Assembly (NCBI GenBank): GCA_033439295.1
Contig: JAVTLE010000014.1
Span: forward strand, 1,054,001 to 1,118,000
DNA: 64,000 nt
Source: Deuterostichococcus epilithicus
Taxonomy: Eukaryota; Chlorophyta; Trebouxiophyceae; Prasiolales; Stichococcaceae
Direction: 5' to 3'
Shown here: positions 23,225 to 34,550 of the stretch, one piece after another
Numbering within the stretch: the first letter of the stretch is position 1
Layout: each line of letters starts with the position of its first letter
Notes under the pieces: generated by a model
Seen by the model: only the letters and a program-made list of their open reading frames with translations
Told to the model about the DNA's origin: nothing
The model's database searches: none
Position numbers and translations under genes: made by a program

Positions 23225-26200
23225 TCAGATCCAGTCGCCTTCTTGCAATTTCAACGGTAGGTACACCTGTGCGGGCGCAGAGCATGTGTGAGCCGCAAGT
23301 CGTGGACAAAGTGCTGCTTGAAGACACAGGCAGGACAGGAGGGGCTGCACCGCCATTTGTCATACCTGGGACAGGTACTGGAAGCCTGCAAAGCGGAAAT
23401 GCACGGCGTCAGGCGGATCCAGCATCACTCATCGCTCGCTCACACAATCTGCGCGCTGCGCTCCAGGTGCTTCAGGCAGCTTCCTTGACACTGCCGATCT
23501 GGCACGGTCCTACCGAACGAGGACAGCGCCTGGATCTCGGCCTTGACCTTGGTGGTGACCATGATCTGCAGTTCTGTGACCCAGTCTGGGTTCGCTTTCA
23601 CAAAATCCTCCTCCAGCTGCGTGCATGACACATCCCAATTTTGGCGTCATGTGCGCAGAAACCTTTTGACCACCATTGCATTCGACATGCGCTGATCATG
23701 CGTGTCGTCAATGGCGTGCTGTGACATGGCCGATTGAATGACGCCTCAGATGCTCTGCATGGCAGTGGCGTCTGCCGGAGCACTCGTGCGGGGCCTACTC
23801 GTGCGCACCAGGCGCTTGCCGGTCTTGATATCCTCGTCCGTCATGGGCAGCCGGCACTGCTGCGGGATGTTGAAGCGGTCCAGATCCGACGGCCGCACGC
23901 CCAGCCACTGCGCGGCGCACCACAGCAGTTTCCACGCAGTGTGAAGGCAGTTGTGTGAGACGGTGACAGACGGTGTGTGGCTGACCTTCCAGCAGGATGC
24001 TTAGTCTCGAAGCAATCAGCCGAGTGCACGTGTGTAGCAAAACCAGGTAGGATCAGGTCAGCGACGCGGCAGCGGAGATGCATCATCCCAGGCGTTGGCA
24101 GCACCTTGATGTCCGGTGTGGTGAGGTTGGAGCTGTCATACGACATGTTCATCGACCCTACACAGCCATGACGGAGCCGCTTGAAAAACCTGGCGGGGCG
24201 TCGCTGTGACGACAGCTGAACAACCGCCTGTCCAGCAGCAGCCGATGTGCATCCCGAGCCGATGAGTGCAGTGTGCAGCACGTTGCTGGAGCGCATGCAG
24301 CAGGGTAGTGCGCACCCTTCATGTAGACCGACAGGATCTTCAGGCCGTAGGGGTCGGAGTCGACAAGCGCCAGTACCGGGATCTTCAGCTCGTTCTTGAG
24401 CTTCCGCAGGAACAGCCTGTGGAGTGCGACACCGCCGTGAGCCATGCCGGACCCTCCAGCAGGCTGCAGAAATGAATCCTGCAGCTGGCTGCTGGCACGT
24501 GCAGCCGAGGCTGGTGCAGGGGCTGCTCTCGGCAGTGCAACGGATGCGTCGTGGGGCCAGTCATCATCTTCGACTTTGCGAGCCAGGTGCCTACTCCAGC
24601 CCAGCAGTGGGGAAGTTCTGCCAGCCCTCGGCTGATGGGTGTGCAGCGATGTTCCAGAAACATGCCACAGAAGTCTCTGCCGTTTCCCGCACCCATAGAC
24701 TTCTGTGGTGTGAGAATGGCACATCCGTCCAAACGAACACACCCATCAGCGGCAGCACGATCAGGGCAGACCCATCCTGGGCCTCTGCACCGACGAATCC
24801 CGCATTGTGTATCCAGAAGGGCTCCCTGCGCACCGGGAGGCGACGTCCGGCTGCCCCTTGGCGGTGATGATGATGCAGGGGTAGGCATTGTAGAAGCGGT
24901 CCTCCGCCAGGCGCATGAACGCCGCATCCTTCTCCACCAGCAGGATGAACATTGCGTCGGACTGGATATTGGACACCTGCGCCAACCAGCTCCAGGAAGT
25001 TTGGACTTGCGTTGCCCAGGAGGTCGGACGCCCTGCACTGCACTGGGAGGCTCACGTGCTGAATACCTGCACAGCTTCGGCTGCCCTAGGAAGTTGTCAC
25101 TCGAAGCCGAGGCAGCACCATTGGGGATGCCTGCGCGCCTGCGCGTTTCACCGACACGGGGCATGTGCGGTCAACCGCCTTGGAGACACAACACGCATGT
25201 GGCAGGGGAGGCGACGAAGTCGCGAAGGAGGCAAGGCGGAGGGGGGGAGGCTTCAGCACGCCTTGTCCACGTTGGGTGGGATGGCCTTGCCGCCGACGCC
25301 CATGCGGGCGCAGTCGATGACATCGCCGTCCTCCTGGAAGGTCAGCCGCCCCACCACCACGCCCTTCTCCGAAGCCACAACTGCATCGAATCGCAGCAGT
25401 AGTCTTGGGACCGCTCAGCCCACAGGTTTCCCACGGCTCTGCTGACCGCCGCCGGGGAGCCGGAGCGCAGCGGGACGCCCGCCGGCAGTTGCTGCGGCGC
25501 CTTCTGACGGCTCAGCGGCAGTTCCGAGATGACGGCGCGGGCTCCGCTGCGGGCGGGCGTCCTGCCAGAGGAAGGTGCGGGCCTGCTGAGAGCGCCGGAA
25601 CGCTGCAGGGCGCATCGGCAGCGTGTTCGTGCGGCGCTCGAAGCGCCGAGGCCTGGATGTGCGCACCATGGAGGCTGGAGCGGGTGCAGCCCAGCATGCA
25701 CGCCACATCGTCCAGCACCGCGTCCGAGTTCCCTTGCTCCTGCATTGTCGAACGGCGGCACATGCACGTCAGCTTCATGCAAGCGTTGTTTATGCTGGCG
25801 CCTGCCCTTGCAGATATGAGGAACTGCGGCTCAAGGCTGAAATCGCTGGCTGAAAGGGGTTCGTGACCCCTTCGGCACAGCCCCAGACTCGGGAGGGGCC
25901 AGGCAGCTGAACGCATTGATGCAATGTTTTACCATGCCAGCTCAGCCGATCGGGCCAGGAAGCACCTCGAAGAGCTTGACGTCGGTGTAGAACAGGTCAC
26001 GCTTGGTCACGTGGATGCGCTTGACGCACAGCTCGTGCACCAGCTGCAGGATGCGGGTGGTGATGACCGCCTTGCGGCAGGTGCCGGTTGCGGCAAAGGG
26101 CCGCTGCGAGGAGGAGTCCTTCAGCACGATGCGGTCCAGCTCCGGCACATACAGCTGATTGCCCTTTGCCCGCGACGGCACGCTGCGGGTCGCATTGGTG

Positions 26201-27085
26201 CATTTGATGTTGTGAACTATAGACTGCCAAGGTCATGCTGGCGATTGGCAGCTTCGTGGCAGTCAGCACGGAAAGTGCCCGCACAAGCTCGCAAACAGGC
26301 AGGACGATGCACTGCTGACGTGTATGGGTGGCTGTTATTTGATGATTGCGATGGGCTGGACCGCAGGACCTCTCGGCAGAGTGCCGGCGCCTGCCAGTGC
26401 CGAAGCTTCAAGCGGACCTGTAGGAGAAGCCCTGGCCGTCCAGGATGCTGACCGCGACCTGGAAGATGGCGCTCTCGATCTCGTCCAGCACGCCATCTGC
26501 GTCCTTGTCAATGACCTGCGCCCAAAGCATCATGTATATGTAAATTTGTAATCAATCATAGATGTTTTCTGACCGCATGTGTCCGAGCATGTTGCGGCAT
26601 CTCTGTAGGTGAGCAGTAGACATCAATTCCGGTTGGCCATGTACTCCCATGGACAAGTCGTGCTGAAGCAAGCGGTGCGGGATGCATGTTGGCGCACACA
26701 GGAGCAGCTTTTGCACCTCTCGGCACGAGTCCAGCAGCCCGAGCTCTTCCAATGTCCTGCGCAAAACCAGTCAAAAGCAGTCAGTTGCATGCTCAGAGCT
26801 GGTGCATGTCTCAGCCATCTCGTCAACCGTCGTCAATGCAGAAGCATGGCGCACCTTGACTCCTGCGGCGCCGCTTTCACCTCTGCCGAGAGTTTGCGTA
26901 CCTCTGCAAGTATCTCCTGCGCACCACATTCGATTTGCATTGTAATTCTTTCAGCCGGAATGTTATGCGATTTTGGCAATTCCTGCATTGGGCAAGGAAC
27001 TCACATGCGCTGACTTGAGCCGCTTCTTCAGTGCCAAGGTAGCTTGTTTTTGGTCGGCACGCTTTTTGCTGGCCGTTTTGGACAT
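23225..27085 (-). CDS. TOP6A: DNA topoisomerase VI subunit A (SPO11-3-like)
   Basis: Topo VI passes one DNA duplex through another; in plants the A/B complex is needed for endoreduplication and large cell size, in the nucleus. The start at 27085 gives [20 protein letters not shown], then a GTGAGT donor. Later exons give [20 protein letters not shown] (near 26490), [16 protein letters not shown] (near 26150), [20 protein letters not shown] (near 26020, containing the catalytic Tyr of the winged-helix CAP domain), [18 protein letters not shown] (near 25720), [20 protein letters not shown] (near 25370), [20 protein letters not shown] (near 24950, Toprim Glu), [17 protein letters not shown] (near 24365, Toprim DxD), [14 protein letters not shown] (near 24140), [16 protein letters not shown] (near 23850) and [16 protein letters not shown] (23612). 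The last two short exons join as FQYLSQ and [13 protein letters not shown], with the stop at 23225. All catalytic residues are present and the end matches the plant SPO11-3 class rather than meiotic SPO11-1/2. About ten introns. Confidence 0.93.
24665..24708. repeat. 12-bp perfect inverted repeat in a TOP6A intron
   Basis: CCACAGAAGTCT (24665-24676) and AGACTTCTGTGG (24697-24708) are exact complements around a 20-nt loop. This would form a stable hairpin in the intron. It may be an intron fold or a remnant of a small element. Confidence 0.85.
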
Positions 27086-27559
27086 CACAGTCCTGTGGCG
27101 TGATGTGGGTCGCCACAGCCCAACAAGGTGCTGCTGAGGCAGGGACTAGGCTGTTACTTGCGTGTGTCGTGGATGATCTGAAATTGAAACTACTGAATTT
27201 GAAATGTGAGCGCTCTTAGCGACCGATGTACCTTTGAATAGCTGTCTGCTGAGTCCAAAACTAGATTCAAGCCGTTGAAATGTGTGCTTGCAGGTTGCAT
27301 CTGCCATCCAGAACGGTTCTCCGAAACACTGCAAAATTCCCCCGTTGAACGAGTAAGGGGTTCCGGAGATCTCGCGGACAAAACGGCGGCAATGCATACC
27401 TGCACGACTTCTTCAGCGAGCATTGCTGCATTTCTGCTGTGCTGCTCGCTCAGGCTCCTGGAGCTAGCGGCTGAAACTAGAGCATTGCTCCGGCTAAGCT
27501 GTCCCAGTTTTCGTCGGCCGAACCTCCAGGGAGATTGCTCTGGATCCTTGCAGAATGCC
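27086..27559. promoter_or_regulatory. Divergent region between TOP6A and the F-box/LRR gene
   Basis: This should hold both promoters and perhaps the first exon of the plus-strand gene. An open frame from 27275 runs through it but shows no recognisable domain before about 27600. Confidence 0.3.
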
Positions 27560-30500
27560 AGCACACCATGCAGCCCTGACAGACTTGCTGGACGAGCTTA
27601 TGGCGATCACTACCCTCAGCTATCTCTCCGCGATAAATGCTCGCTGGAGGCAACGCACAGCTTGCTGCGTTCCGCGCTGCGCACCCCACAGGCGAGAGTG
27701 TTTGGTACCGTTCCAACAGTCATTGACCTAGCCCTTCCAACAACAGTCTTCAATCATAATGCACTGCAGACGCTCTCTGAGCAGCAGCAGAGGATGACGA
27801 TCGGGTGCGGCTGTGTGGCAGGTGCCAGATGCCTGGGGTGGTTTCATACTCAGCTTTCTGCTGGGGTTTCGTGTCAGTACGGAACAGCAGAAGGACTGTC
27901 AAGCCAACAGCAACCTGTACCTCAGGCGCTACCTGACGCAGAGCGCACTTTGCGAGTGGCTGCTGCAGCGCGCCCCAGGTGCCTGCTCGAACGCTCAGGA
28001 ATGCTGCGACGCTGCGTGCAGCGCTTGCTGATCGCCTGCCAATGACTCGCAGTCTCGAGGAACCCAAGGGACGCCAGTCGCCAGTATCACTCCTGCTTCC
28101 AATGCGCACCAGCAGTGCATGCGCAGGCGTCAGATGGCTCGACCTGTTTCTGGATCTGGAGCCGGCTGGTAGGCTGGTAGTCGGGTCCGCAGAGCTGCAG
28201 CCACCACCGCTGTGTGCGACGTTCGTGAACGTGGTACTGCCGCTTGCGGCGGCCTCCTGGCTGCACAACGCCACGCGCATGAGCCTCGACACCAGCGGCT
28301 TACATGCCTGGGACGACAGCCCCTTCGCCAGCGACGGGCATCGCGAGTCTCAAGGAGCTCCTGTTCGAACTGGAGGTCGACACAGTCGACTGCCAGCTCA
28401 ACCTCGAGGTGCGGTCGTTTGTGCGCGGGATGGCTGCGGACGTCTGGCTCGGCAGATTCTCCCAGCAGCTGCTCACGTCAGCCTGCCCTCGCAGTCCCCC
28501 GCTTCGCCAGTGCAGGAGCCTAAGGGCGATGAGCACAGCGGCGGCCCGCGGCAGCGCAGTGCCAGGTTGTTACACTGCTCACGATCCTTGCAAGGTGCTG
28601 CGCAGGCGCTCTGAGGCCTGGGTCTTCTGCAGCACCTCTTCCTGAGGAGTCGGGCCAGTGACCGTCACATCAATGCCGATGATGCGCCACCGATGGGCCT
28701 TGTGCGGCTGCCGCCGGAGGTGTCTCGGCTCACCGCGCTGACACTCCTGGAGCTGATGCAGCACCACCACCTGTCTGAGCTGCCCCTTGAGCTCCTCTCG
28801 CTCACAAGGTGTGCATGCGAATGGTCTTCCGCGTGAAGCTATCCTCATAAAGATCTTTCGAAAGGTGTTATCCTTGAGCTGGCACTCCGAGTTGGCAACA
28901 GCACTGCCAACAGCATGACGTGTTGCATGCTGACGTTGCCAGCTGAAAATGAACTCTTGTGGTGTCCGGAACGATGTTGGTACAGCCATGCTCGGGTTAG
29001 GCACCAGCTACTCATCCTTCCCCTTCGCTATCAAAGGCTCCACCCAACTAGCTTCAGCGCTCACTCCCGTGTCCTTCCCGCTCTGCAGGCTGCGGACTTT
29101 GTGGCTCCACAGCTGCGCTATAACGGAGCTGCCATCGAGCATGGGGCGCCTGACTGGCCTGACGAGACTCAGCATCTCCTACAACAGGGTGAGGTTCTGC
29201 CCGTGCCTTCTGCATCGCAAAATCAGCTTATTCACGACCCTCCTTATTATTGGTGCTGAGTAATGCACGGCATGTTCTGGCAGGCGCCGTCAGAGGTCCT
29301 GCCATGGCGGAACTGCTGCGGCGCACCCCTCAAAGTACGTGCACTTCTTGACACTCCCGCACAACTCCGGTGCGCAGGCATTCCTGGCAGTTGGCGCAGG
29401 GCCGCTTCCCTCGCTGGTCGACCTGGATCTCGAGTACGTGAATTCGGCGAGCAACGGCTGCATCTCGTCCAAGGCATTGCAGCGCGCATCCGCAGTCATG
29501 GTCGGGGGCTGGCCGCTTGGCGCGGCACCCCAGCTGACGTCGTTCACGCTCTGCCGCGATCATAACTACCCTCCCAGCGGAGTCTTCGACCTGATCAGCT
29601 TGCAGGTCCTCTCCCTTCTTCCTTTTGCGGCATGGCCTGCCCCTTCCGCATGCAGCATGCTCTTCTATGACATGTTGCATCCAGCCGCTGAGCAATAGCG
29701 CGTGCGACCGTAGAGGCGGTGCCCTGATGTGTCATTCGCAGCACTGCTAGCAGTGCTGCTTTGGAGTGTCACGGCAGTGTGATGCAGTGCCCGCTCCGGA
29801 GCGCAGGAGCTGACGCTGGGTCCATGCCCGGATGATCGTCATCACGAGACCGCACACATGCGCGAGCTGCCAGACTGAGCCGGCTGACGCGCCTGACCAG
29901 CCTAAACGTATCCGGGCAAAAATTTGTGCCGGTGCGGGTTACTGCAGCTCAACTGCATGCATTCGATGCTGTACATCTGCCGCAGCCTGCATGAACCGCC
30001 TGCGTCCATCCGCATGTGCTCCGCCAGCTGCGGATCAGCTTCAGGATGGCTGGCGTTACAACACACCCTTGGCTGAGGTTGCACGACTCCCGTGGCCAGG
30101 CCGCAAGCTGCCCAGCCTGCAGCTCTTGGACATGGACGGGCACTTTGATGGCAGCTGGTTGGTGCAATTGTTCTATTGCATTAAATTTTTTCCCACTGTG
30201 TTTGGGCGTATCTCTGTATGTAGGTGGTTGTACTTTGCAAGGCCCTGCAACTGCCAGGCAGCTGCCTGCCACCCTGCAATGGCCAGGCCGCCGCCTGCCA
30301 CCACTGGCTCGGAGGGCCGGCGCACACCTGTGGGAGCACCTGATGCGTTCTCAGCACCACGGAATCTACACTCTGTGCGCAGGTTTGGGTTCGAGCCCGC
30401 CAGCCTCACCGCCCTGCACTGCACGACGCAGCTTCGCTGCGTGTCTATGCTGGCGGTGCAAGAATTCACAGCGGAGTCTACTGCTTGGGCGCATGAGCTG

Positions 30501-30596
30501 GCCGCGCTCAGCTGTGCCAATCCCAGCTGTGAACTCATAACCCAGGTCGAGGACGGACCTGACGAAGCAGATTCTGATGCAAGTGGCCAGGATTGA
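27560..30596 (+). CDS. F-box-like / leucine-rich repeat protein, F-box split between two frames
   Basis: The C-terminal part is clearly LRR: LKELLFELEVDTVDCQLNLE (near 28350), VSRLTALTLLELMQHHHLSE (near 28720), LRTLWLHSCAITELPSSMGR with LTGLTRLSISYNR (29090-29190), LPSLVDLDLEYVNSASNG (near 29402), LPSLQLLDMDGHFDGSWLVQ (near 30108) and an acidic tail ending DEADSDASGQD, TGA at 30594-30596. The N-terminal part resembles a chlorophyte F-box, but the two halves fall in different frames: ALTDLLDELMAI (near 27570) in one, QLSLRDKCSLEATHSLLRSA (27615-27675) in the next. F-box/LRR proteins normally select substrates for SCF ubiquitin ligases. If the frameshift is real the gene is damaged; if it is an assembly error the gene is intact. 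The start is not resolved. Confidence 0.55.
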
Positions 30597-31204
30597 CTGC
30601 AGCCTTCCCGGCCCTTCCGTTGTGCCTTGACAAGGAACAAGGGGGTTTACCCTGGTGGCGGCAAGGCTTTGACGTTTTCCGGGTCCCGCAGCCATCCCCA
30701 GATCCCAAATTTACAGTAACCCTATAACTTACACTGCATTCCACTTGAAGTCAAGGCAGCTCATCAGCGACAGCGTCACTTGCAGCGCCTGCGCACTCGG
30801 ACGGACCCCCCCCTTCCCCGGGTAGCGGCACTAACCGCCTGCCACCAGGCCTCGCAGTGAATGACTGCTCATGCACTTGAGCATGCGGGGGTTTGCCCAC
30901 CGGAGCAAAGCAGCACCGGTGCGGCCGGAGGTTTGGACCCTCACGTCTAATTCTGAGCCAGGGTGGCGGAGGCTTGGAGAGGCCTGCAATGATCAACGTA
31001 CAGCAGTGTCGGGTCGATGTCCCCGTCAGTGAGCCAATTGCCTTGGCCGCAATGTGCTGCGGAGACACAGCGTGCAATGTGCAGGACACGACCAGTGTTC
31101 TGTCACACATTGGGGACACCGGCAGCAAACACACACCTGCCGGAAGACCTGCAGCTGATGTACGGTGGCGGTTTCAGGAACCACTCGGCTGCCTGTCTCG
31201 TAGA
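30597..31204. other. Convergent 3' intergenic region, no gene seen
   Basis: About 600 nt lie between the stops of the LRR gene (+) and TRM13 (-). It contains a C-rich tract near 30807. No coding or RNA gene was found. Confidence 0.4.
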
Positions 31205-34200
31205 TCACTTGGCCACTGTCGCGATGAGGAGCTTGTTCTCGCCTGACACACTTGGCGGCACATAAATTACGGTTTCGGCCTGCGCATCAGTTGAAACATA
31301 AGCCTCTCTCCAACCAAGCGCAGCGAGTGCAGACATAGTCCCACATATAGGGTATCTTTGTGTTGTTTCGTTGTTTCGTTGGTCAACCTCCCTGTTCTTC
31401 AGGGAAGGTCGCACCTGAAACCCGCACTCCTGCAGCCACACCAGGCGGCCCTGGTCTATGAGTGCTTTGCACTTCTGACCAATCGCTATGCGCTGCGGCC
31501 GGGGGATGCCGGCCCCCGCAGCCGCCGCCTGGTCAGGAGCCCCTGCGCAGGGGATCCTCACAGTCATAAAATCTTTTACGACAACTTCCTGTGCCGTCCA
31601 CGGATTCTCCTGGTTGCCTCAAAAGAAGCGACTTACTCTGCTGCCGGATGCTTAACAAGCTCAGTTCGCTGCCAGATGCATGGTTATGCAGTCCAAGCAA
31701 CATTCCTGCAGCGCACCAGCATTGCCGGCGAGAAGGGCAGACTGCTCTGGGGCCTCCTCTGCGGCCTCGCCTGCTGGTGCCTCGTGTCCGCACAGGGCCC
31801 AGCCTGTGACGTGCATATAGACAATCAGCTTGCACATCCGGAAAGGAGCATCACTGCTTTTCAGCCATTGTAACATGCATGGCCCCGACTTGAAATCTTC
31901 AAAACAGCAGGGCTGCTCGACAGAGAGAGAAGCACCAAGCAAGCAGAGAGCAGCACACCTGTCATCCAGCTGATGAGTTCAAAGTCCGTTGGTGAGAAGC
32001 CGAGCGTTTCGAAGAACGGCTGGTTGACGTAGTGCTGCCAGGCGCACCGGTGGTGACAGCAGGTAGCAATGCACAGCCCCCGCAGACTGCCTGTTGCTAG
32101 GCCAGCACACCGCTTAGACTGTGCCTCAGGAGTTGCCCAACGTGCACGGCTGTGAGCAGGCCGTTCCATGATGCCCTTCCTCGAGATGAACATTCGAGGT
32201 GCTTGTCTCTTATTGATGAAGGTGCCATGCAGCAGTGGGAATGGAACCGAACAGTTAGAGGCTGAACCTGTGTTGCTGTCGCGGCACTGCCGGGCGCAGC
32301 GCAGAGTGAAGTCGCTGGCCGCGCCGCACAAATGCTTGCCGTGCGCCACCCAGGGCCGCGGCGCTGCAGGTGGTCCCGCACTGTCGGAGCCGCTGGCGCT
32401 GCCAGCCAGCAGAGGCAGGCCGCCAAGCCACAGGTCCTCAATGCCAATGCGCAGCCGGGTCATGTTGAGGTGCCGCAACCCCCTGCGTGTGACACGCCTT
32501 GAATGACATGCCTTGAATGACACATTCTCCTCGTCTGATGCTGCAGGGCGTGGCCCTCAAAGCATTGAAAGCTCTTTAACAATGACCTGAGGTTAGCTTT
32601 CTGACGCCGCTGTTGCTGCTGCTCCAGGGCCGGCCACAAAGCATTGAGATCGCCCCTGGCCGCTCCAAACACCGCGCTTAGCAGGCCCTGCCGGGTTTGG
32701 GGTTCAGGGTAGGCACACCTGTCTGCCTTCAGCCGGAAGGCCCCAGAGTCGATGAGCACCAGGTCCCGTGCCTCGCAGCAGTCCGCCAGCATGCCCGTCA
32801 GGTAGCCGGCGCCTGCGCCAAATTCAAGGAATGCACACCCCACCGCATCCTCCAGCAGCCCGCGGCGCTGCATGTGCCCCACAATCGACGCCTGCACGAG
32901 CAGGATATCAGGCAGATCAGGCAATGCACGTTTTGCTAACGAGCTGCAGGGAGCATGCAGCAGTAAGCTTGCGGTTTGGAGGCTTCGCAGCACAGACGGC
33001 ATCCGCAGGCATGGGTTCATGACGCTCCAATTGCACATGATCACCAGAGGGACCCCTTCTTCCCAGCCAGGCGCAACAAATCAGCCAGCACCTGCTGTCG
33101 GGCATGTTTCACGGAGAATGGGAGCTCCTTGTGCCGCTGCTCCAGCGGTGCGCCGGGCGGCGCCAGCTCCTGCGGCGGCAGCGGCTGTTGCGGGCATGCC
33201 TGCCAGCCATGACACGGACTCTGTTCCGTTTCCCTGCCTCAAATTTGAGCAACCGTTCACGTTTCCACCCCCACAACACTGCACATGACGAGTGTGGGTC
33301 GAAATCTGCCTGCAGGGAGCGTCTGCTCAGTGCACGCGCGGTCGTACACGCGCCGGACAGTGTCCACAGCCAGCTTCAACCCGAGCTTCAAGCTCTTTGG
33401 ACTGCCGGCCCAAAGCCCTCACCCGCTTGTGCCTGGCCTCCACGCGGCTCACTAGTTCCAGCAGCGCAGGCAGTCCCATCGCGCGGGCGTGTGCCGCCCG
33501 CTGCGTCCCGAGCGAGGCTGAGCAGTCCCGGCCCGGCAGCTGCACCGCGGCGCCAGCTCCCGCATTGCAGCCTGAAGTCCGGGCACAGTCTCGATCGCCC
33601 TCGCCGACAAAGCTCCATCCTCATATCATCTGCTCCACCACTGTTTGCCGACCACTGGCTTTCATGTTTTGGAACAGAAAGGAAAGCTTTAGAGGTGAAC
33701 CATCAGGCGCATTTGACGCAAAGCTGCTGCGCTGCGTCGCCGCTCCCACAGCGGAAAGGCCTCACCTGCAGCAACAGACCTTGTGCACACGGCAAATGGC
33801 TGCTGTACTGACCGGGCCTGTAGTACAGCTGCGCCTGCAGCTGCTCGACCCGCATGCGCGTTGGGCAGGTCTTCAGATGTGCCTCCATTTCGCCCTCCGC
33901 TACGTCGCTGCACGCGCCACACCAAGCGGCACGTCGACGCCAGGCACACGATGCCGTCCAAGTCACAGTCCGTGAATGCCGTGATGTGCAGTTGTCCGTC
34001 TTTGAGGTGGTGCGCAACAGTGTCAGTCACGTAAAGCAGACCTAAGACCTTGCAACGTCAAGCAGGACAAGGGCGGAACGCACTGGGTTGGGTCAAAGGT
34101 GCATGGCGTACGCCGCGTCCCCGTGCCCGTCGCCGCAAACAGATGGTTTCCGCAGAAAGACTCCCCGCCCACCGCCTGGAACTTGCAGTTTCGCTTCTTG

Positions 34201-34277
34201 TGGGGCAGGTAGAACTGGCATCGCGGCTTGGGCGGGTCGCCAGACATGGTGTCTGTTGCGCGCTGCCGCTTGGGCAT
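31205..34277 (-). CDS. TRM13: tRNA:m4X modification enzyme TRM13 (tRNA 2'-O-methyltransferase)
   Basis: TRM13 methylates the 2'-OH of residue 4 in the acceptor stem of tRNA-His, -Pro and -Gly, with S-adenosylmethionine as donor. The start at 34277 gives MPKRQRATDTMSGDPPKPRC. The CCCH-type N-terminal zinc finger reads CQFYLPHKKRNC with SFCGNH. The U11-48K-type CHHC finger includes GEMEAHLKTCP (near 33890). A helical region covers LELVSRVEARHKRVRALGRQ (near 33470) and KHARQQVLADLLRLAGKK (near 33100). The methyltransferase follows: CAFLEFGAGAGYLTGML (SAM motif I, near 32830), LIDSGAFRLKADR, RIGIEDLWL (near 32445), VAHGKHLCGAASDFTLRC (near 32345), IATCCHHRCAWQHYVNQPFF (near 32060; the family hallmark CCHH) and AIGQKCKALIDQGRLVWLQE (near 31480). 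The last exon ends VSGENKLLIATVAK, stop at 31205. All domains are present in the usual order. Intron edges are approximate. Confidence 0.9.
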
Positions 34278-34550
34278 CGGTGCAGCGAGGGACCGCTAAT
34301 AACGAGTGCTGAACGCTCACCACCACGATAGCAGCATGCTGTGTGTTCCTGATGGCACGCGTGTTGCAAAACCCGGAACGCAAAGGCGTTTTAAAGTTTT
34401 GAGCGCCGGCACGATGTGGTATTCCGAGGTCTTGCAGCATGATGTCAACAGATCTGGGATCACGACCGGCAACCGCTTCGGACTGCAATCGCGTCGTATC
34501 TCTTTGCTGTATTGTTGTGATCAACTGGGACACTTGGGGTCAAGCTGGCA
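34278..34550. promoter_or_regulatory. Short divergent intergenic region
   Basis: About 270 nt between the TRM13 start and the predicted start of the next plus-strand gene. It probably holds both promoters. No motif was identified. Confidence 0.3.

Noticed and set aside
23225-27085. Meiotic SPO11-1/2 rather than topoisomerase VI A
   Set aside because: The [27 protein letters not shown] and C-terminal [12 protein letters not shown] blocks match the SPO11-3/TOP6A class much better.
27275-28045. 256-codon open frame as an intact gene
   Set aside because: The first 100 codons have no domain, and the F-box-like part is only half present in this frame. It is more likely a chance extension over introns.
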